From Amphibacillus jilinensis Y1 (GTDB taxonomy: Bacteria; Bacillota; Bacilli; Bacillales; Amphibacillaceae), in assembly GCF_000306965.1 (NCBI RefSeq), contig NZ_JH976435.1, positions 245,870 through 309,869 of the forward strand: DNA of 64,000 nucleotides. The letters run 5' to 3'. Shown piece by piece: positions 18,011-27,561 of this stretch. A model generated the notes under the pieces. The model did no database searches. It was not told where the DNA came from and saw only the letters and a list, made by a program, of their open reading frames with translations. The translations under genes and the position numbers were made by a program. Within the stretch, counting starts at the first letter, position 1. Each line of letters starts with the position of its first letter.

Positions 18011-18769
18011 ATGGCAGTTATTTCAATGAAACAACTACTTGAAGCTGGTGTACACTTTGGTCACCAAACACGTCGTTGGAATCCAAAAATGAAAAAATAC
18101 ATTTTCACGGAAAGAAACGGCATCTACATTATTGATTTACAAAAAACAGTGAAAAAAGTTGATGAAGCATACAACTTTATTAAAGAAGTCGCTGAAAATG
18201 GTGGAACTGTTTTATTCGTAGGAACGAAGAAACAAGCACAAGAATCTGTTAAAGATGAGGCAATTCGTTCTGGTCAATATTTCATCAATCAGCGTTGGTT
18301 AGGTGGAACATTAACTAACTTTGGCACAATCCGTAAGCGTATCAATCGCTTAAAAGATATTGAGCGCATGGAAGAAGATGGTACATTTGATGTACTTCCT
18401 AAGAAAGAGGTTGTTGGTCTTTTGAAAGAAAAAGAACGCCTTGTTAAATTCTTAGGTGGAATTAAAGAAATGAAGAAAATTCCTGACGCTTTGTTTATTG
18501 TTGATCCTCGTAAAGAGCGCATTGCTGTAGCAGAAGCACATAAATTGAACATTCCGATTGTAGGTATTGTAGATACAAACTGTGATCCGGATGAAATCGA
18601 TTATGTTATCCCTGCAAATGATGATGCGATCCGCGCGGTTAAATTATTAACAGGTAAAATGGCTGATGCTATCTTAGAAGTTAAACAAGGTGAAGAAACT
18701 GAAGAAGCAGAAGAGGTTTCAACTGAAGAGACAGTAAACGCTGAAGAGGTTGCTACTGAGCAAGAATAA
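18011..18769 (+). CDS. rpsB: 30S ribosomal protein S2
   Basis: S2 joins the 30S subunit late and is needed for S1-type initiation contacts. The 252-aa protein carries both S2 signatures, around [20 protein letters not shown] and the segment [20 protein letters not shown]. The C-terminal tail after residue 225 is strongly acidic (Glu-rich), a common feature of Bacillaceae S2. An AGGAGG site precedes the ATG. A strong terminator follows, separating most rpsB transcription from tsf. Confidence 0.98.
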   Translation: MAVISMKQLLEAGVHFGHQTRRWNPKMKKYIFTERNGIYIIDLQKTVKKVDEAYNFIKEVAENGGTVLFVGTKKQAQESVKDEAIRSGQYFINQRWLGGTLTNFGTIRKRINRLKDIERMEEDGTFDVLPKKEVVGLLKEKERLVKFLGGIKEMKKIPDALFIVDPRKERIAVAEAHKLNIPIVGIVDTNCDPDEIDYVIPANDDAIRAVKLLTGKMADAILEVKQGEETEEAEEVSTEETVNAEEVATEQE

Positions 18770-18782
18770 CAAAGGTTTACAG

Positions 18783-18817
18783 AGGTGATAAGAGGGGAAC
18801 CTTTTATCACCTTTTTT
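18783..18817 (+). terminator. Intrinsic terminator after rpsB
   Basis: AGGTGATAA and its complement TTATCACCT form the stem around AGAGGGGAACCTT-type loop sequence, followed by six T residues. This is a typical intrinsic terminator and may be partly read through into tsf. Confidence 0.88.
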
Positions 18818-18981
18818 ACACGCTAGTAAATGGTGAGATTTCGAGATTGTCTTTATCAAAGACAGACAGAAAACAAACCATAGCAGAGCGAATGAATAAT
18901 TAAGTTAACAAATCAATTTGATGCAAAACCAGTCATATCGATATGAAATGAAGTTAGATAACTATTAAGGAGGAATTACAA

Positions 18982-19866
18982 ATGGCAGTAACAGCAAGTA
19001 TGGTAAAAGAACTACGTGAAAAAACTGGGGCAGGAATGATGGATTGTAAAAAGGCATTACAAGAAACAAATGGTGATATGGAACAAGCTGTTGATTATCT
19101 TCGAGAAAAAGGGATTTCAAAAGCAGCTAAAAAAGCTGATCGTATCGCTGCTGAAGGTTCAGCATATACATTAACAGAGGGAAATACAGCCGTATTATTA
19201 GAAGTTAATTGTGAAACAGATTTTGTAACAAAAAATGACCAATTTAAATCATTGTTAGATGAGTTAGCTAAACATTTGCTAACTCAAAAACCAGAAACAT
19301 TAGAAGAAGCTTTACAACAACCTCTTCATGGCGATGGAGAATCTGTTGAAACGTTTATCAATAATAACATTGCAAAGATTGGAGAAAAATTGTCTCTACG
19401 TCGCTTTGTTGTTATTGAAAAAACAGATGCAGATGCTTTTGGTGCTTATATCCATATGGGCGGTAATATTGGTGTGCTAACAGTTGTTGAAGGTACAACT
19501 GATGTTGCGTTCGCTAAAGATATTGCCATGCATATTGCTGCAGTCAACCCTCGTTTTGTTTCTCGAGATGCTGTTGATGCTGAAACGGTTGATAAGGAAC
19601 GTGATGTTCTTAAGCAACAGGCGTTGAATGAAGGAAAGCCAGAGAACATTGTTGAAAAGATGGTAGAAGGTCGACTTGGCAAATTCTTTGAAGAAATTTG
19701 TTTGTTAGAGCAAAGTTTCGTTAAAGATCCTGATCAAAAGGTGAAAAAGCTAATTGCTGATAAAGGGGCTACAGTAAAAGATTTCACACGCTATCAAGTA
19801 GGAGAAGGTATTGAAAAGCGTGAAGAAAATTTTGCAGAAGAAGTAAGAAATCAAATGAATAAATAA
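18982..19866 (+). CDS. tsf: Elongation factor Ts
   Basis: EF-Ts exchanges GDP for GTP on EF-Tu. The 294-aa protein has the N-terminal UBA-like domain with [18 protein letters not shown] and the core signature [16 protein letters not shown]. Length and domain order are normal. AAGGAGG precedes the ATG. The 165 bases between the rpsB terminator and tsf may hold its own promoter, but I could not find a convincing pair of hexamers there. Confidence 0.98.
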   Translation: MAVTASMVKELREKTGAGMMDCKKALQETNGDMEQAVDYLREKGISKAAKKADRIAAEGSAYTLTEGNTAVLLEVNCETDFVTKNDQFKSLLDELAKHLLTQKPETLEEALQQPLHGDGESVETFINNNIAKIGEKLSLRRFVVIEKTDADAFGAYIHMGGNIGVLTVVEGTTDVAFAKDIAMHIAAVNPRFVSRDAVDAETVDKERDVLKQQALNEGKPENIVEKMVEGRLGKFFEEICLLEQSFVKDPDQKVKKLIADKGATVKDFTRYQVGEGIEKREENFAEEVRNQMNK

Positions 19867-19955
19867 TCAATCTATCTATCTGTATGGAATACGACTGGTG
19901 ATGCCAACGTCCCCAATACTTTCGTAGTTAGAAGTATTAAGTACAGTTAAGTTAT

Positions 19956-19979
19956 AGGGAGCACATCGTGTTCCCTTTT
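19956..19979 (+). terminator. Intrinsic terminator after tsf
   Basis: AGGGAGCAC pairs with GTGTTCCCT around a 3-base loop (one G-T pair) and is followed by TTTTC. It lies 90 bases after the tsf stop. Confidence 0.7.
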
Positions 19980-20270
19980 CTTGAGGGTATGGAATTTAGC
20001 AAAGCAGTGGGGAACGGATCGATTAAAGTTTTTAAGTGTCGAGCATTATAAGGCTCACATCTTCATTAAAGGTCTAGCAATTTGCTTTTTTCAACATGTG
20101 TTAACGCTAAATCCTTTTAGAGAGCGTATTAGTCAGCAATGATTTGGCAAGTTAAGAATGGAATCAATTAAATAAATGTAAGAAGATATTTTTTGAATGA
20201 GTATACTTCGTTTGTTTCATAACTAAAGATAGTGTAAGATATAAGTAAATTATACATAATGGAGGTTATT
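19980..20270 (+). other. Non-coding gap between tsf and pyrH
   Basis: No gene or remnant is seen in these 290 bases. A weak candidate promoter is TTGTTT at 20212-20217 and TAAGAT at 20235-20240 with 17-base spacing, which could drive pyrH. The rest has no repeat or hairpin that I can support. Confidence 0.4.
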
Positions 20271-20993
20271 ATGGCGACAGCACGTTATAAAAGGATTGTG
20301 TTAAAATTAAGTGGAGAAGCTTTAAGTGGAGACCAAGGTTATGGTCTCGAACCTAATATTATCCAATCTATAGCTAAGCAAGTTAAAGAAGTAGCCGATT
20401 TAGGCGTTGAGATAGCTATTGTTGTTGGAGGAGGTAATATTTGGCGAGGTAAGGTTGGCAGCGAAATGGGCATGGATCGAGCTAACGCTGATTATATGGG
20501 TATGTTAGCCACCGTTATGAATTCGCTCGCTTTACAAGATAGTCTCGAGAATTGTGGTATTGAAACGCGAGTTCAGACATCAATTGAGATGAGACAAGTC
20601 GCTGAACCTTATATACGTCGGAAAGCCATTCGCCATCTTGAAAAAAAACGCGTTGTCATTTTTGCTGCAGGAACTGGTAACCCATATTTTTCAACAGATA
20701 CTACCGCTGCGTTGCGGGCAGCAGAAGTGGATGCGGAAGTGATTCTAATGGCCAAAAATAACGTTGACGGCGTTTATAATGCTGATCCTAAATTTGACAC
20801 AAGCGCCCAAAAATATGATCAACTTACTTACATGAAGATGCTTAATGATGAATTAGGTGTAATGGATTCAACTGCTTCATCATTATGTATGGATAATGAT
20901 ATACCTCTGTTAGTTTTTTCAGTTACTGAGAATGGAAATATTAAACGAGCCGTCTTAGGAGAAGAGATCGGTACTATGATTAGGGGGAAATAA
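20271..20993 (+). CDS. pyrH: Uridylate kinase
   Basis: PyrH phosphorylates UMP to UDP in pyrimidine synthesis. The 240-aa protein belongs to the amino-acid-kinase fold: [14 protein letters not shown] at the N-terminus, the glycine loop [11 protein letters not shown], and [20 protein letters not shown] in the nucleotide site. The ATG at 20271 follows GGAGG at 20261-20265 at good spacing; an upstream ATG at 20259 overlaps that site and is unlikely. It is followed after three bases by frr. Confidence 0.97.
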   Translation: MATARYKRIVLKLSGEALSGDQGYGLEPNIIQSIAKQVKEVADLGVEIAIVVGGGNIWRGKVGSEMGMDRANADYMGMLATVMNSLALQDSLENCGIETRVQTSIEMRQVAEPYIRRKAIRHLEKKRVVIFAAGTGNPYFSTDTTAALRAAEVDAEVILMAKNNVDGVYNADPKFDTSAQKYDQLTYMKMLNDELGVMDSTASSLCMDNDIPLLVFSVTENGNIKRAVLGEEIGTMIRGK

Positions 20994-20996
20994 AAA

Positions 20997-21554
20997 ATGT
21001 CTGATTCAATTATTAAAGAGTCTAAACAAAAGATGAAACAAGCGATTCAATCTTTTTCAAAACAGTTAGCAACCGTACGTGCAGGTAGAGCCAACCCTGC
21101 GATTCTAAATAGTGTTCTCGTTGATTACTATGGTGCGGCTACACCATTGAATCAACTTGCAACGATTTCGGCACCCGAAGCCCGATTGTTATTAATTACT
21201 CCTTTTGATAAATCAGCTATTGGGGAAGTTGAAAAAGCCATTCAGAAAGCAGACCTTGGCTTAGCTCCATCCAGTGATGGGAATGTCGTTCGAATTGCTA
21301 TTCCACCATTAACAGAAGAACGTCGTAAGGAACTTGTGAAAGTAGTTGGGAAATTTTCCGAGGAAGCAAAAGTGCAAGTTCGAAATGTGCGTCGTGATGC
21401 TAATGATCAACTGAAAAAGGCTGAAAAGAATGGTGACTTAACAGAGGATGATCTTCGAAGTTATCAAGATGATGTTCAAACTGAAACCGATCAATCAATA
21501 AGTGAAATTGATAGTCTTGTTAAGGACAAAGAAGCAGAAATTATGGAAGTTTGA
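20997..21554 (+). CDS. frr: Ribosome recycling factor
   Basis: RRF splits post-termination ribosomes together with EF-G. The 185-aa protein has the typical N-terminal helix ([20 protein letters not shown]), the [20 protein letters not shown] segment and the C-terminal [14 protein letters not shown] helix. It is probably cotranscribed with pyrH (three-base gap) and ends before a strong terminator. Confidence 0.98.
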   Translation: MSDSIIKESKQKMKQAIQSFSKQLATVRAGRANPAILNSVLVDYYGAATPLNQLATISAPEARLLLITPFDKSAIGEVEKAIQKADLGLAPSSDGNVVRIAIPPLTEERRKELVKVVGKFSEEAKVQVRNVRRDANDQLKKAEKNGDLTEDDLRSYQDDVQTETDQSISEIDSLVKDKEAEIMEV

Positions 21555-21570
21555 TTCATTTAGCAAAGTG

Positions 21571-21609
21571 AGGTGTAGCAAAAGCTCGATCTTTTGCTAC
21601 ACCTTTTTT
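21571..21609 (+). terminator. Intrinsic terminator after frr
   Basis: AGGTGTAGCAAAAG and CTTTTGCTACACCT form a long stem with a short loop (CTCGAT), followed by a run of six T. One of the strongest terminators in the window. Confidence 0.93.
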
Positions 21610-21727
21610 CTATTAGTAAAGTTTCTTAGTGAATCTGAAGTGATTACATGGTAAACTGTAAAAAGGCAAGTAAACAATAGCCTAATTTCAAATTGAGTAA
21701 GTTAGTGTTAATAATGGGGGATATAAA

Positions 21728-22492
21728 ATGGCATTCATTAGATGGCCTTTTAAAAATAGAAATAAAATGATCTATCAGTCAAATGATGAGATTACAATCA
21801 TGCCTAAACATGTAGCGATTATTATGGATGGGAATGGACGCTGGGCGAATGAACGTGGATTACCACGATTTTCCGGGCATAAAGAGGGGATGGACAATAT
21901 CAAGCGTATTGTCAAAGTCGCCAATAGCTACCGAATTCAAGTGCTTACTTTATATGCTTTCTCGACAGAAAACTGGAAACGACCGAAACAAGAAGTAGAT
22001 TACATAATGAAATTACCAAAAGAGTTTTTAAATGTATATTTACCGGAACTGATTGAGGAGAATGTGAGAATTCAGACAATAGGAGATTTTGAAGCATTGC
22101 CTCATCATACCAAGAAGGCCGTTCAGCATGCCATTGATCAAACAAAAGATAATACAGGGTTAATTTTAAATATTGCATTGAACTATGGAAGTCGTTCTGA
22201 AATGGTCAAAGCTATCCAGTCGATTGCATCAGATGTTAAGAATGAGTATTTGGATATTAAAGATATTAATGAAGATATCATGAACAGTCGTTTGTTTACC
22301 GCTAACTTGCCTGAGCCAGACCTTTTAATTCGTACAAGTGGCGAAATAAGGTTAAGTAACTTTTTATTGTGGCAACTTGCTTATACAGAATTTTGGTTTA
22401 CTGAAGCTTACTGGCCTTCATTCACCGAGAAAGAATTTGAAGCTGCACTCATGGCTTACCAGCAAAGAAAAAGAAGGTACGGTGGTCTTTAA
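21728..22492 (+). CDS. uppS: Undecaprenyl diphosphate synthase
   Basis: UppS is the cis-prenyltransferase that makes the C55 lipid carrier for wall synthesis. The catalytic aspartate is D34 in IIMDGNGRWA; FSTENWKRP and the terminal RTSGEIRLSNFLLWQLAYTE segments are also present. The length is 254 aa. The ATG follows GGGGGAT. It heads the uppS-cdsA-dxr-rseP-proS group, the usual Bacillus order, with cdsA starting 22 bases later. Confidence 0.97.
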   Translation: MAFIRWPFKNRNKMIYQSNDEITIMPKHVAIIMDGNGRWANERGLPRFSGHKEGMDNIKRIVKVANSYRIQVLTLYAFSTENWKRPKQEVDYIMKLPKEFLNVYLPELIEENVRIQTIGDFEALPHHTKKAVQHAIDQTKDNTGLILNIALNYGSRSEMVKAIQSIASDVKNEYLDIKDINEDIMNSRLFTANLPEPDLLIRTSGEIRLSNFLLWQLAYTEFWFTEAYWPSFTEKEFEAALMAYQQRKRRYGGL

Positions 22493-22514
22493 ACATAAAA
22501 AAGGTGTGAAAGTA

Positions 22515-23306
22515 ATGATAACAAGAATAATTACAGCTGTAATTGCAATTTTGGTGTTTTTCCCGTTCGTTATTATAGGTGGCTGGCCCTTCTATTTAAT
22601 AATGTTTCTGATTAGTACAATGGGGCTCTATGAGTTATTAAAGATGCGTCAAATGACAAAATATCCTATTCCTATGACTTTTACAATGATATTACTATGG
22701 TCATTGATTTTGCCAGATATAGATTGGCCCGTATTTAATTGGCTTTTTACGCATCAACTTGAAGTGTTATTAATTATTGCGTTACTTTTATTAAGCTATA
22801 CGGTTTTAGTAAAGAATAAATTTACTTTTGAAGATGCAGGATTTATGTTACTGTCAGCGGTATATATTGGATTAGGATTCTATTATTTTGTTGAAAGTCA
22901 GGCAAGTGGTTTGCATTATATCTTTTATGCAATAGTCGTTATTTTAGCTACAGATACAGGGGCCTATTTCTCAGGGAGATTATTCGGAAAACAGAAGTTA
23001 TGGCCAGAAATTAGCCCAAATAAAACAATTGAAGGTGCAATTGGAGGGACGATTATTGCAATGTGTTCTGGTGTGATTTTCCATATTATTGTACCTGTTC
23101 ATGACTCCATATGGGTGGTTGTGATCGTCTCTTTATTTGCGAGTTTAATGGGGCAAATTGGTGATTTAGTTGAATCTGCTTTTAAGCGATACTACAATGT
23201 TAAAGACTCCGGTCGTATTTTACCTGGACATGGTGGTATATTAGATCGATTTGATAGTTGGTTATTTGTGTTTCCATTCTTGCATTTTATTCAATTTGTT
23301 TCATAA
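22515..23306 (+). CDS. cdsA: Phosphatidate cytidylyltransferase CdsA
   Basis: CdsA makes CDP-diacylglycerol, the precursor used by PgsA encoded later in this window. The 263-aa protein is strongly hydrophobic with about eight helices, and has the family signature near the C-terminus (SAFKRYYNVKDSG followed by PGHGGILDRFDS). I chose ATG 22515 (MITRIITAVIAILVF), eight bases after AAGGTG; upstream in-frame starts lie within uppS. The gap to dxr is 17 bases. Confidence 0.96.
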   Translation: MITRIITAVIAILVFFPFVIIGGWPFYLIMFLISTMGLYELLKMRQMTKYPIPMTFTMILLWSLILPDIDWPVFNWLFTHQLEVLLIIALLLLSYTVLVKNKFTFEDAGFMLLSAVYIGLGFYYFVESQASGLHYIFYAIVVILATDTGAYFSGRLFGKQKLWPEISPNKTIEGAIGGTIIAMCSGVIFHIIVPVHDSIWVVVIVSLFASLMGQIGDLVESAFKRYYNVKDSGRILPGHGGILDRFDSWLFVFPFLHFIQFVS

Positions 23307-23323
23307 AGTAGAGGAGTGAGCCA

Positions 23324-24472
23324 TTGAAGAACATTACTTTATTAGGAGCAACTGGGTCTATCGGGGTTCAAACCTTAGAAGTGATACAAGCCCATCCTGA
23401 ACAATTTTCAATTTACGCATTAGCTTTTGGAAAGCAGATTGATATAGCTATTCCACTAATTAAAACGTTTCAACCTAAAAAAGTAGTCGTACAAGATGTT
23501 GAAACAAGAAATGAATTAAAAACGTACTTACCACAGCTGGATATTCTAGTAGGGGTTGAAGGTGCAATTGAGGTTAGCACAGATCAAGCGGTTGATGTAG
23601 TAGTCAATGCGGTAATGGGAAGTATTGGTTTAGCCCCTACGTTACAAGCAATTGAAGCGAACAAAACGATTGCTATAGCGAATAAAGAAACGTTGGTAAC
23701 AGCTGGCCATTTGGTGACCGCACGAGCAAAACGGAAAAACGTTCGTTTATTACCTATTGATAGTGAACATTCCGCTATCTTTCAATGTTTACAAGGTGAA
23801 AGCGAGAAGACAATTAATCGTCTGGTTATTACTGCATCTGGTGGCAGTTTTCGAGATTATACACGGGACCAATTGAAAGATGTGACTGTTAAAGATGCAT
23901 TAAAACACCCTAATTGGTCAATGGGAGCAAAGATTACGATTGATTCTGCCTCGATGATGAATAAAGGATTAGAGGTTATTGAAGCATACTGGCTATTTGG
24001 AATTGAATATGATAAAATTGACGTTATTTTACATAAAGAAAGTGTTATACATTCAATGGTTGAATTTGCTGATCGGAGTGTCATTGCACAATTAGGCTTA
24101 GCGGACATGAGAATTCCAATCCAATATGCACTAACCTACCCAAATCGGCTAAGATTAGATGATACAGAACAACTTGATCTTGCTTCCATTAGCCAATTGA
24201 ATTTTCAGAATATGGATTTCAATCGTTTCCCATGTTTGAAAATGGCTTATCAAGCCGGGAAAATAGGGGGATCAACCCCAACTGTATTAAATGCAGCTAA
24301 TGAACAAGCCGTTTCCTTATTTTTGGATGAGCAGATTTCTTTTCTAGATATTGAAAGGTTAATTGAAAAAATGCTTGATCAACACCAGAATATCGCTAAC
24401 CCTAATTTAGCTACCATCCAAGCAATTGATTTGGAAACAAGAAGAAAGGTTCTTGAACAACTAAAAAGGTAG
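23324..24472 (+). CDS. dxr: 1-deoxy-D-xylulose 5-phosphate reductoisomerase
   Basis: Dxr (IspC) performs the first committed step of the MEP isoprenoid pathway, which supplies substrate for UppS. The N-terminal NADPH motif is [16 protein letters not shown], the metal-binding region is [18 protein letters not shown], and the flexible loop includes [25 protein letters not shown] sequence. The 382-aa length is normal. The start is a TTG behind GAGGAG. Confidence 0.97.
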   Translation: MKNITLLGATGSIGVQTLEVIQAHPEQFSIYALAFGKQIDIAIPLIKTFQPKKVVVQDVETRNELKTYLPQLDILVGVEGAIEVSTDQAVDVVVNAVMGSIGLAPTLQAIEANKTIAIANKETLVTAGHLVTARAKRKNVRLLPIDSEHSAIFQCLQGESEKTINRLVITASGGSFRDYTRDQLKDVTVKDALKHPNWSMGAKITIDSASMMNKGLEVIEAYWLFGIEYDKIDVILHKESVIHSMVEFADRSVIAQLGLADMRIPIQYALTYPNRLRLDDTEQLDLASISQLNFQNMDFNRFPCLKMAYQAGKIGGSTPTVLNAANEQAVSLFLDEQISFLDIERLIEKMLDQHQNIANPNLATIQAIDLETRRKVLEQLKR

Positions 24473-24492
24473 AATAAAGGAGAGACGTTCGA

Positions 24493-25749
24493 TTGAACAC
24501 GATCATAGCTTTTATACTAATGTTTGGTTTATTAGTATTTGTTCATGAATTTGGTCATTTTGTTTTTGCGAAAAAAGCAGGTATGCTCGTTCGAGAATTC
24601 GCAATTGGTTTTGGACCAAAGATATTTTCAATTAAAAAATCAGAGACATTATATACGGTGCGTATTCTACCGATGGGTGGGTATGTACGTGTAGCTGGAG
24701 AAGATCCAGAAATTGTTGAGTTAAAACCAGGACAACATATTGGTCTCACTTACAATGCTGAGCAAAAAGTTAACAAAATCATTGTTAATAATAAAGACAA
24801 ACATCCTACTGCCCAAGTCATTGAAGTGGAAAGTGCGGACCTTGTCCATGATTTAACGATTAAAGGTAGATTAGCTGGTGAAGAAACACTTCAGACATTT
24901 TATGTGGCCGAAGATGCGGACTACTTAATGAATGAGGTAGAAACCCAAATTGCACCTTATAATCGCCAATTTGCTTCAAAAACAAAACGTCAACGAGCGA
25001 TGCAATTGTTTGCAGGCCCATTGATGAACTTCATATTAACAGTTGTTTTATTTTTAATTTTAGGTGCTATGCAAGGAGTTCCTGTTACTGAGGCAAGACT
25101 TGGAGAGATTCAGCCCAATAGTCCGGCTGAAGAAGCTGGCTTACAGCCTGGAGATCACGTTGTTTCAATTAATGATACGTCAATAGCCGAATGGATTGAA
25201 TTTCAAACCTATGTTAGTGAGCGCCCAGAACAGCAACTATCAATGATTATTAATCGGGATGGTGAAGAAATTGAGCTCGCTGTGGTACCGAGAGCGGAAC
25301 AAATGGGTGATCGTGAAGTAGGACGTATTGGTGTGATGCAGTATGTGGAAAAATCTTTTGCACGAGCGATTCCGTTTAGCATTCAAGAAACTTACGAATG
25401 GTCTAAACTTATTTTAGTTAATTTAGGGATGTTGGTCACTGGCCAATTTTCAGTTGATATGCTATCTGGACCAGTAGGGATCTATGATGCAACAGACCAA
25501 ATTGTTCAAACAGGTATATGGAATTTTATACAATGGACAGCGGCTTTAAGCGTTAATTTAGGTATTATTAACTTGTTGCCGTTACCAGCACTTGACGGTG
25601 GACGCCTTATGTTCGTAGGCATAGAAGCTATTCGAGGTAAACCGATTTCGCCAGAAAAAGAAGGTTTGGTTCATTTTGTTGGCTTTGCTTTACTTATGTT
25701 ATTAATGATTATCGTGACTTGGAATGATATTCAACGCTTGTTTTTATAA
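24493..25749 (+). CDS. rseP: Site-2 zinc metalloprotease RseP (RasP)
   Basis: RseP/RasP is an intramembrane protease that degrades anti-sigma factors and signal peptides. The metal motif HEFGH is at residues 18-22 in the first membrane helix, a PDZ domain follows (around IQPNSPAEEAGLQPGDHV), and the second zinc-ligand motif LPALDGGRL lies near the C-terminus. The 418 aa and the extra loop between helix 1 and the PDZ domain match the Bacillus form. The start is TTG behind AAAGGAGAG. Confidence 0.97.
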   Translation: MNTIIAFILMFGLLVFVHEFGHFVFAKKAGMLVREFAIGFGPKIFSIKKSETLYTVRILPMGGYVRVAGEDPEIVELKPGQHIGLTYNAEQKVNKIIVNNKDKHPTAQVIEVESADLVHDLTIKGRLAGEETLQTFYVAEDADYLMNEVETQIAPYNRQFASKTKRQRAMQLFAGPLMNFILTVVLFLILGAMQGVPVTEARLGEIQPNSPAEEAGLQPGDHVVSINDTSIAEWIEFQTYVSERPEQQLSMIINRDGEEIELAVVPRAEQMGDREVGRIGVMQYVEKSFARAIPFSIQETYEWSKLILVNLGMLVTGQFSVDMLSGPVGIYDATDQIVQTGIWNFIQWTAALSVNLGIINLLPLPALDGGRLMFVGIEAIRGKPISPEKEGLVHFVGFALLMLLMIIVTWNDIQRLFL

Positions 25750-25782
25750 ATAGATCAAAGGATAGAAAAGGTGGATTGTACG

Positions 25783-27483
25783 ATGAGACAAAGTAAAACA
25801 TTAATTCCAACTTTAAAAGAAGTACCTGCAGATGCCGATGTTGCTAGTCATCAGTGGTTATTAAGAGCGGGTTTTATCCGCCAGAATTTTTCTGGTGTTT
25901 ATAGTTTTCTGCCTTTAGGAAAACGTGTGCTTGACAAAATAGAAACGATTGTACGTCATGAAATGGATCGCATTGGAGCTAACGAAATGTTGATGCCAGT
26001 GATTCAGTCAGCAGACCTTTGGCGCGAATCAGGCAGATGGGACAAAATGGGCGCTGAGCTGATGCGATTAAATGACCGTCATAATCGTGAATTTGTCTTA
26101 GGTCCCACTCATGAGGAAGTTGTTACGAGCATTATTCGAGATGAGGTAAAAAGTTATAAAAAATTACCTTTAACCGTATATCAAATTCAAAATAAATTCA
26201 GAGATGAACGAAGACCACGGTTTGGATTGTTAAGAGGACGAGAGTTTATTATGAAGGATGCTTATTCCTTTCATACCAGTGATACAAGTCTAGACCAAAG
26301 TTATCAGGAGATGTATCAAACATACAGTCGTATCTTCAAGCGATTAGGACTAAATTTTCGTGCAGTCATTGCTGATTCTGGAGCAATGGGTGGTAAAGAT
26401 ACGCATGAATTTATGGCACTTTCTAAAGTGGGCGAGGATACCATTGCATTTTCAACGGAATCTGATTATGCTGCTAATATTGAAATGGCTGAAGTCATCG
26501 ACCATTATACGCCGGCTGTAGCAGATACAAAACCCTATACGAAAATAGAAACACCAAATCAAAGAACAATGCAGGAAGTTGCAGATTTCCTAGGTCATAA
26601 ACTAGAAGAAGGTTTTAAATCGTTATTATTTAAAGTTGATGATGGTTACGTATTAGCTGTAACACGAGGGGACCATGAAGTTAATGAAATCAAACTTAAA
26701 CATTACCTTAAAGCAGACAACGTTGAACTTGCAACAGAAGAGCAGACGGCTCACGTAATGGGAGCTAGCTTCGGATCACTTGGCCCGATTGATGTCTCAA
26801 CTGATATTCGAGTTATTTGTGATTATGCGATACGTTCTGTTGCATCAGCAAGTTGCGGTGCAAATGAAGAAGGTATGCATTATGTTAATGTTAACCCTAC
26901 GCGTGACTTGAAAAATGTTGAATACACAGATTTAAGATTTATTAAAGAGGGTGACCCATCTCCAGACGGTAAAGGAACAATTGAATTTGCAGAAGGTATA
27001 GAGATTGGTCAAGTTTTTAAATTAGGTACATTTTATGCTGATCAATTAGGTGCAACATATTTAAATGAACAGGGGAAAGCGGCGACGGTGATGATGGGCT
27101 GTTATGGCATTGGTATTTCTCGTACAATGGCTGCTATCGTAGAACAATATCATGATGATAAAGGTATTGTTTGGCCAAGCTCAGTCGCTCCATTTCAAGT
27201 ACATCTGCTTGTGCTAAATAGCAAAAAGCCTGAGCAAAGTCAGTTAGGTGATATGCTTTACAACAAATTGTTGGATGCGGGATTTGAAGTCCTTTACGAT
27301 GATCGAAATGAACGAGCGGGTGTGAAGTTTGCCGATAGTGACTTAATTGGCATCCCTCATCGAATAACGGTTGGAAAGCAAGCGGCTGACGGTATTGTTG
27401 AATGTAAAGTACGCCATTCTGGTGAACAATCTGAATGTCATGAAACAGAGGTAGTCGATTATTTAAACAGAGCATTACATTAA
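25783..27483 (+). CDS. proS: Prolyl-tRNA synthetase (bacterial type)
   Basis: ProRS charges tRNA-Pro. The 566-aa protein has class II motif 1 ([17 protein letters not shown]), motif 2 ([32 protein letters not shown]), the bacterial INS editing domain in the middle (about 225-405), motif 3 ([15 protein letters not shown]) and a C-terminal anticodon-binding domain. ATG 25783 follows AAGGTGG; a GTG at 25771 lies inside this site and is less likely. It closes the uppS-to-proS cluster, with a terminator right after. Confidence 0.97.
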   Translation: MRQSKTLIPTLKEVPADADVASHQWLLRAGFIRQNFSGVYSFLPLGKRVLDKIETIVRHEMDRIGANEMLMPVIQSADLWRESGRWDKMGAELMRLNDRHNREFVLGPTHEEVVTSIIRDEVKSYKKLPLTVYQIQNKFRDERRPRFGLLRGREFIMKDAYSFHTSDTSLDQSYQEMYQTYSRIFKRLGLNFRAVIADSGAMGGKDTHEFMALSKVGEDTIAFSTESDYAANIEMAEVIDHYTPAVADTKPYTKIETPNQRTMQEVADFLGHKLEEGFKSLLFKVDDGYVLAVTRGDHEVNEIKLKHYLKADNVELATEEQTAHVMGASFGSLGPIDVSTDIRVICDYAIRSVASASCGANEEGMHYVNVNPTRDLKNVEYTDLRFIKEGDPSPDGKGTIEFAEGIEIGQVFKLGTFYADQLGATYLNEQGKAATVMMGCYGIGISRTMAAIVEQYHDDKGIVWPSSVAPFQVHLLVLNSKKPEQSQLGDMLYNKLLDAGFEVLYDDRNERAGVKFADSDLIGIPHRITVGKQAADGIVECKVRHSGEQSECHETEVVDYLNRALH

Positions 27484-27488
27484 CAATT

Positions 27489-27524
27489 AACCCTTGTCTA
27501 TGAAAAAAACGGACAAGGGTTTTC
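27489..27524 (+). terminator. Intrinsic terminator after proS
   Basis: AACCCTTGTC pairs perfectly with GACAAGGGTT around a 13-base A-rich loop and is followed by TTTCC. The same CCCTTGT core recurs at 32000 and 37127. Confidence 0.85.
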
Positions 27525-27561
27525 CAACTTTATTACTGATACTGAATCTGGAGGTTAAGAA

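Noticed and set aside
22377..22514. N-terminal extension of cdsA inside uppS
   Set aside because: Frame is open by chance; ATG 22515 has a ribosome binding site and a proper membrane-helix start.
25750..25782. T-box upstream of proS
   Set aside because: Only 33 bases separate proS from rseP; no room for a T-box.
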